Below, one piece after another: positions 61,899 through 64,000 of a stretch of 64,000 bases of DNA (positions are counted from its first letter, which is position 1; each line of letters opens with the position of its first letter). The DNA comes from Datnioides undecimradiatus (Eukaryota; Chordata; Actinopteri; Lobotiformes; Datnioididae): contig WARS01000034.1 of NCBI GenBank assembly GCA_008933995.1, forward strand, positions 4,070,707 through 4,134,706, read 5' to 3'. Under the pieces are notes generated by a model, which was not told where the DNA came from, searched no databases, and saw only the letters and a list, made by a program, of their open reading frames with translations. The position numbers and the translations under genes are program-made.

Positions 61899-62559
61899 CT
61901 TCCTCTCACTCTCTGTCTGTCTCTTGCCTCAGTCACCGAGTGTTTGCTCATGGTGGGAACAGTCTAAACCAACTCTATCTGAAAGTGCCACGAAATAACT
62001 GTTGTGATAGGGCGATATATCAATAAAAGTTAATAGAATTTATCGGGAGCACTGAGAAAATGAAGTTAGTCCTGATATGATGATCCTGATAGCTTATCTC
62101 AACATTTTGCCACTCTAGGTGCTCTCATGCAGAGCATTTTCTCCTTTACTGTGACATTTATAAGTAGTAGAAATATAAGGAGCCAGTTGTGGTTCCAATT
62201 TAGTTTTTGTAAGGTAAGTTGTTGCACTAATGTTGCTGTGTTCTGTTTAATTGAATAAGTTAAGTCATATCATCCTTAAATTCTTAATGAGTGACGTGTA
62301 GGTTTTGTTTTTGGTGCAAAGTTTAGACAAAACTCCAGAAAATCATAAAGTGGACAGAATTCTGAAGGAAACATTGTTAAGAGGGATCTGGTTGTGATCC
62401 TGCAGATCTCTACAGTGGATGGTATTTCCATGTTACCTGCATGCAAACTGCACGGGGGCAGCTGCAACGGTGGAGGGATAAAATATTAATATATTCAGCT
62501 GAACACTTTCTAAAAAGCAAATCAAAACACAGTCCCTGTGCCAGACAAAAACATTAACT

Positions 62560-63060
62560 CCAAGGCCCCATCAGAAATGCTAAAGGGAAAAAACCCTCTG
62601 ATTGGGCCTGGTGGATGAGTCTTGGTTTGAAAATGCATCAAACTGAGACAAGGAGCAAGTTTTAATTTGATTCCCCTGTAATGAGTCTCTCAAGTACCAG
62701 CGCAGCAGTGAATTCAGGGGGAATGAGATTAGTTCAGAGAGACTGAGGGACTGTACGTAGTGGAAAGAGAGACAGCGAGAGTTATGAGCGTTAAAAGGTA
62801 AAAAGTATTCTGGAGCCTGCTCCTCTCCTCGTACACTCCCAGCTCTGCTTAACTGTGATGGCTGCTACATCAGACATTTCAATGAAAGTCATTACCTCTG
62901 GCTGTGCTGGGCTTCCGGCCCCGGTAAGCCGAGCTTTGTCGTAATGGATGGCCCAGAGGCGGTTGAGTTGAAAAAAGGAAGAAAAAAATGTCGGGCCTTG
63001 AACTTAATGCCAAACAGCAATTGTCTCCTTTAATTGTGCCACCCGAGTGAGTGCTTGAAG
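62560..63060. other. Possible conserved noncoding element
   Basis: Long non-repetitive stretch with balanced composition and no coding frame. It has isolated CpGs (CTTCCGGCCCCGGTAAGCCG at about 62910, TTTGTCGTAATGG) and AATTGT/TTTAATTG words. Its texture resembles intronic enhancers of vertebrate neural genes, but that is an impression. Confidence 0.22.
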
Positions 63061-64000
63061 AGAGAAACAGATTTTCAATTTGTTCTCCAGTATAAGGGGA
63101 TCAGGTTCAATAAGACACAGCACGCTGCCTCCGGAGCTCTCAGGAGACCCCTGATACTTCCCTCCACGCCGCGGTCGATTAGATCACTTCACCGCCACCT
63201 CTGGCACGTGCGTGTGCACATGCTCGCACCTGCAGCTGGCAAGTCACCTCTGACTTGCAGTGACAGCATAACGCAAGTGAATGGCCAAGGATTTGTTTTT
63301 TAAATAGGAGCCAAACTGGAAATAGGTTGCAGCCAGTTGAGTGGAGACAAAACAATCACTAAGAATTGGCAGGAGGTGGTTAACCAAGATCCCATCTCTA
63401 TGGTAACAGCTGCACTGACAGGGGGAAATAGCTGCATGTAAGATATAGATGCACACACACACATTTTTCATTAATAAAGCCCTTAAGCCAGTGTCTCGGA
63501 TGCACAGACTTTTTTTCTCTTGCCCAACATAAATCTGCACCCACTGCCAAGAAAGTGCTTGTGTTTCATTGTGGCCACTCGAAGAACTAATTGAGCGCCT
63601 GCCTCCCTCTTCTGCCAGATGTAAAATTGTAAGCTTTACGTAACAATAGGAGGGACTGTCAGCTATTTGTCAGCGGCGCAATTTAGTTAAAGACCACTCA
63701 GTTGTCACATTGTGTGGGTGTCAGTGGAATCAATAATAGGCTTCATGATGACAACAGCCGAGCGAGCTTGTCAAGGAGGTGGGAACTCATCAACACTCTG
63801 CCATAAATACGAATGTCAGTGTTGTCAGCGCGGCGTGGAATTATGAGGCTCCGTCTGTGTTCAGTGTAGTTTGGCGATACCGGGCATTAATAGTTTTCCC
63901 TTCACGCACACACAGTAACTGTAATGCATCCCGTTTGATTTGCATATTTAGGATACAGAGGTAGACATCTCCAAGTAGTTTGTTTGTAATCAGGGGGTCA

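Larger units (their letters stand above)
60328..64000 (+). other. il1rapl1: Partial il1rapl1 intron after the transmembrane exon
   Basis: It starts GTAAGATG and runs to the window end without the TIR exon, which would show a recognisable YDAYLSY-type sequence. It holds the inverted-repeat element at 60567-60974, an ATT-rich tract near 61863-61898 and a possible conserved block at 62560-63060. Stretches 61000-62550 and 63100-64000 show nothing I can name; 63120-63240 keeps some CpGs. Confidence 0.88.

Noticed and set aside
1-64000. CRISPR arrays, operons, prophage or other prokaryotic systems
   Set aside because: The only regular repeats are eukaryotic microsatellites and dispersed elements. 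The gene has spliceosomal introns.

Overview
The window is vertebrate nuclear DNA, almost certainly from a ray-finned (probably percomorph) fish. It is CpG-poor, rich in CA/TG microsatellites, and carries teleost-type SINEs, a LINE tail and short inverted-repeat elements. No bacterial, viral or organellar gene organisation is visible.

I recognise one gene: the middle of il1rapl1 (interleukin-1 receptor accessory protein-like 1) on the + strand. Three consecutive coding exons are present, at 46328-46460, 56465-56610 and 60184-60327. The first two encode the third extracellular Ig domain; the third encodes the juxtamembrane segment, the single transmembrane helix and the start of the cytoplasmic tail. 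Intron phases are 1, 2, 1, 1 and join in frame. Diagnostic residues match IL1RAPL1 rather than IL1RAPL2. The a or b teleost duplicate cannot be decided here. The exons for the signal peptide, Ig domains 1-2, the TIR domain and the C-terminal tail lie outside the window.

Layout: 1-46327 is part of one very large intron holding simple repeats, tRNA-derived SINEs, several dispersed repeats and a few CpG-retaining blocks that could be conserved regulatory DNA. 46461-56464 is a 10 kb intron with a near-perfect RE1 (REST/NRSF) site at 47724-47744, a LINE tail and other repeats. 56611-60183 is a 3.6 kb intron with three long CA/TG arrays of opposite sense. 60328-64000 is the start of the next intron and holds a complete-looking 408-bp inverted-repeat element whose relative lies near the left end of the window.

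The best leads are the RE1 site, the tandem TAG-CAG splice acceptor of the transmembrane exon, the complementary CA/TG arrays in one intron, the pair of inverted-repeat elements, and a CpG-rich block at 7200-7770 with an unexplained minus-strand reading frame ending at a consensus splice donor. I found no convincing new gene system. Open reading frames outside the three exons look like chance. Repeat family assignments come from recalled teleost consensus sequences and were not searched.
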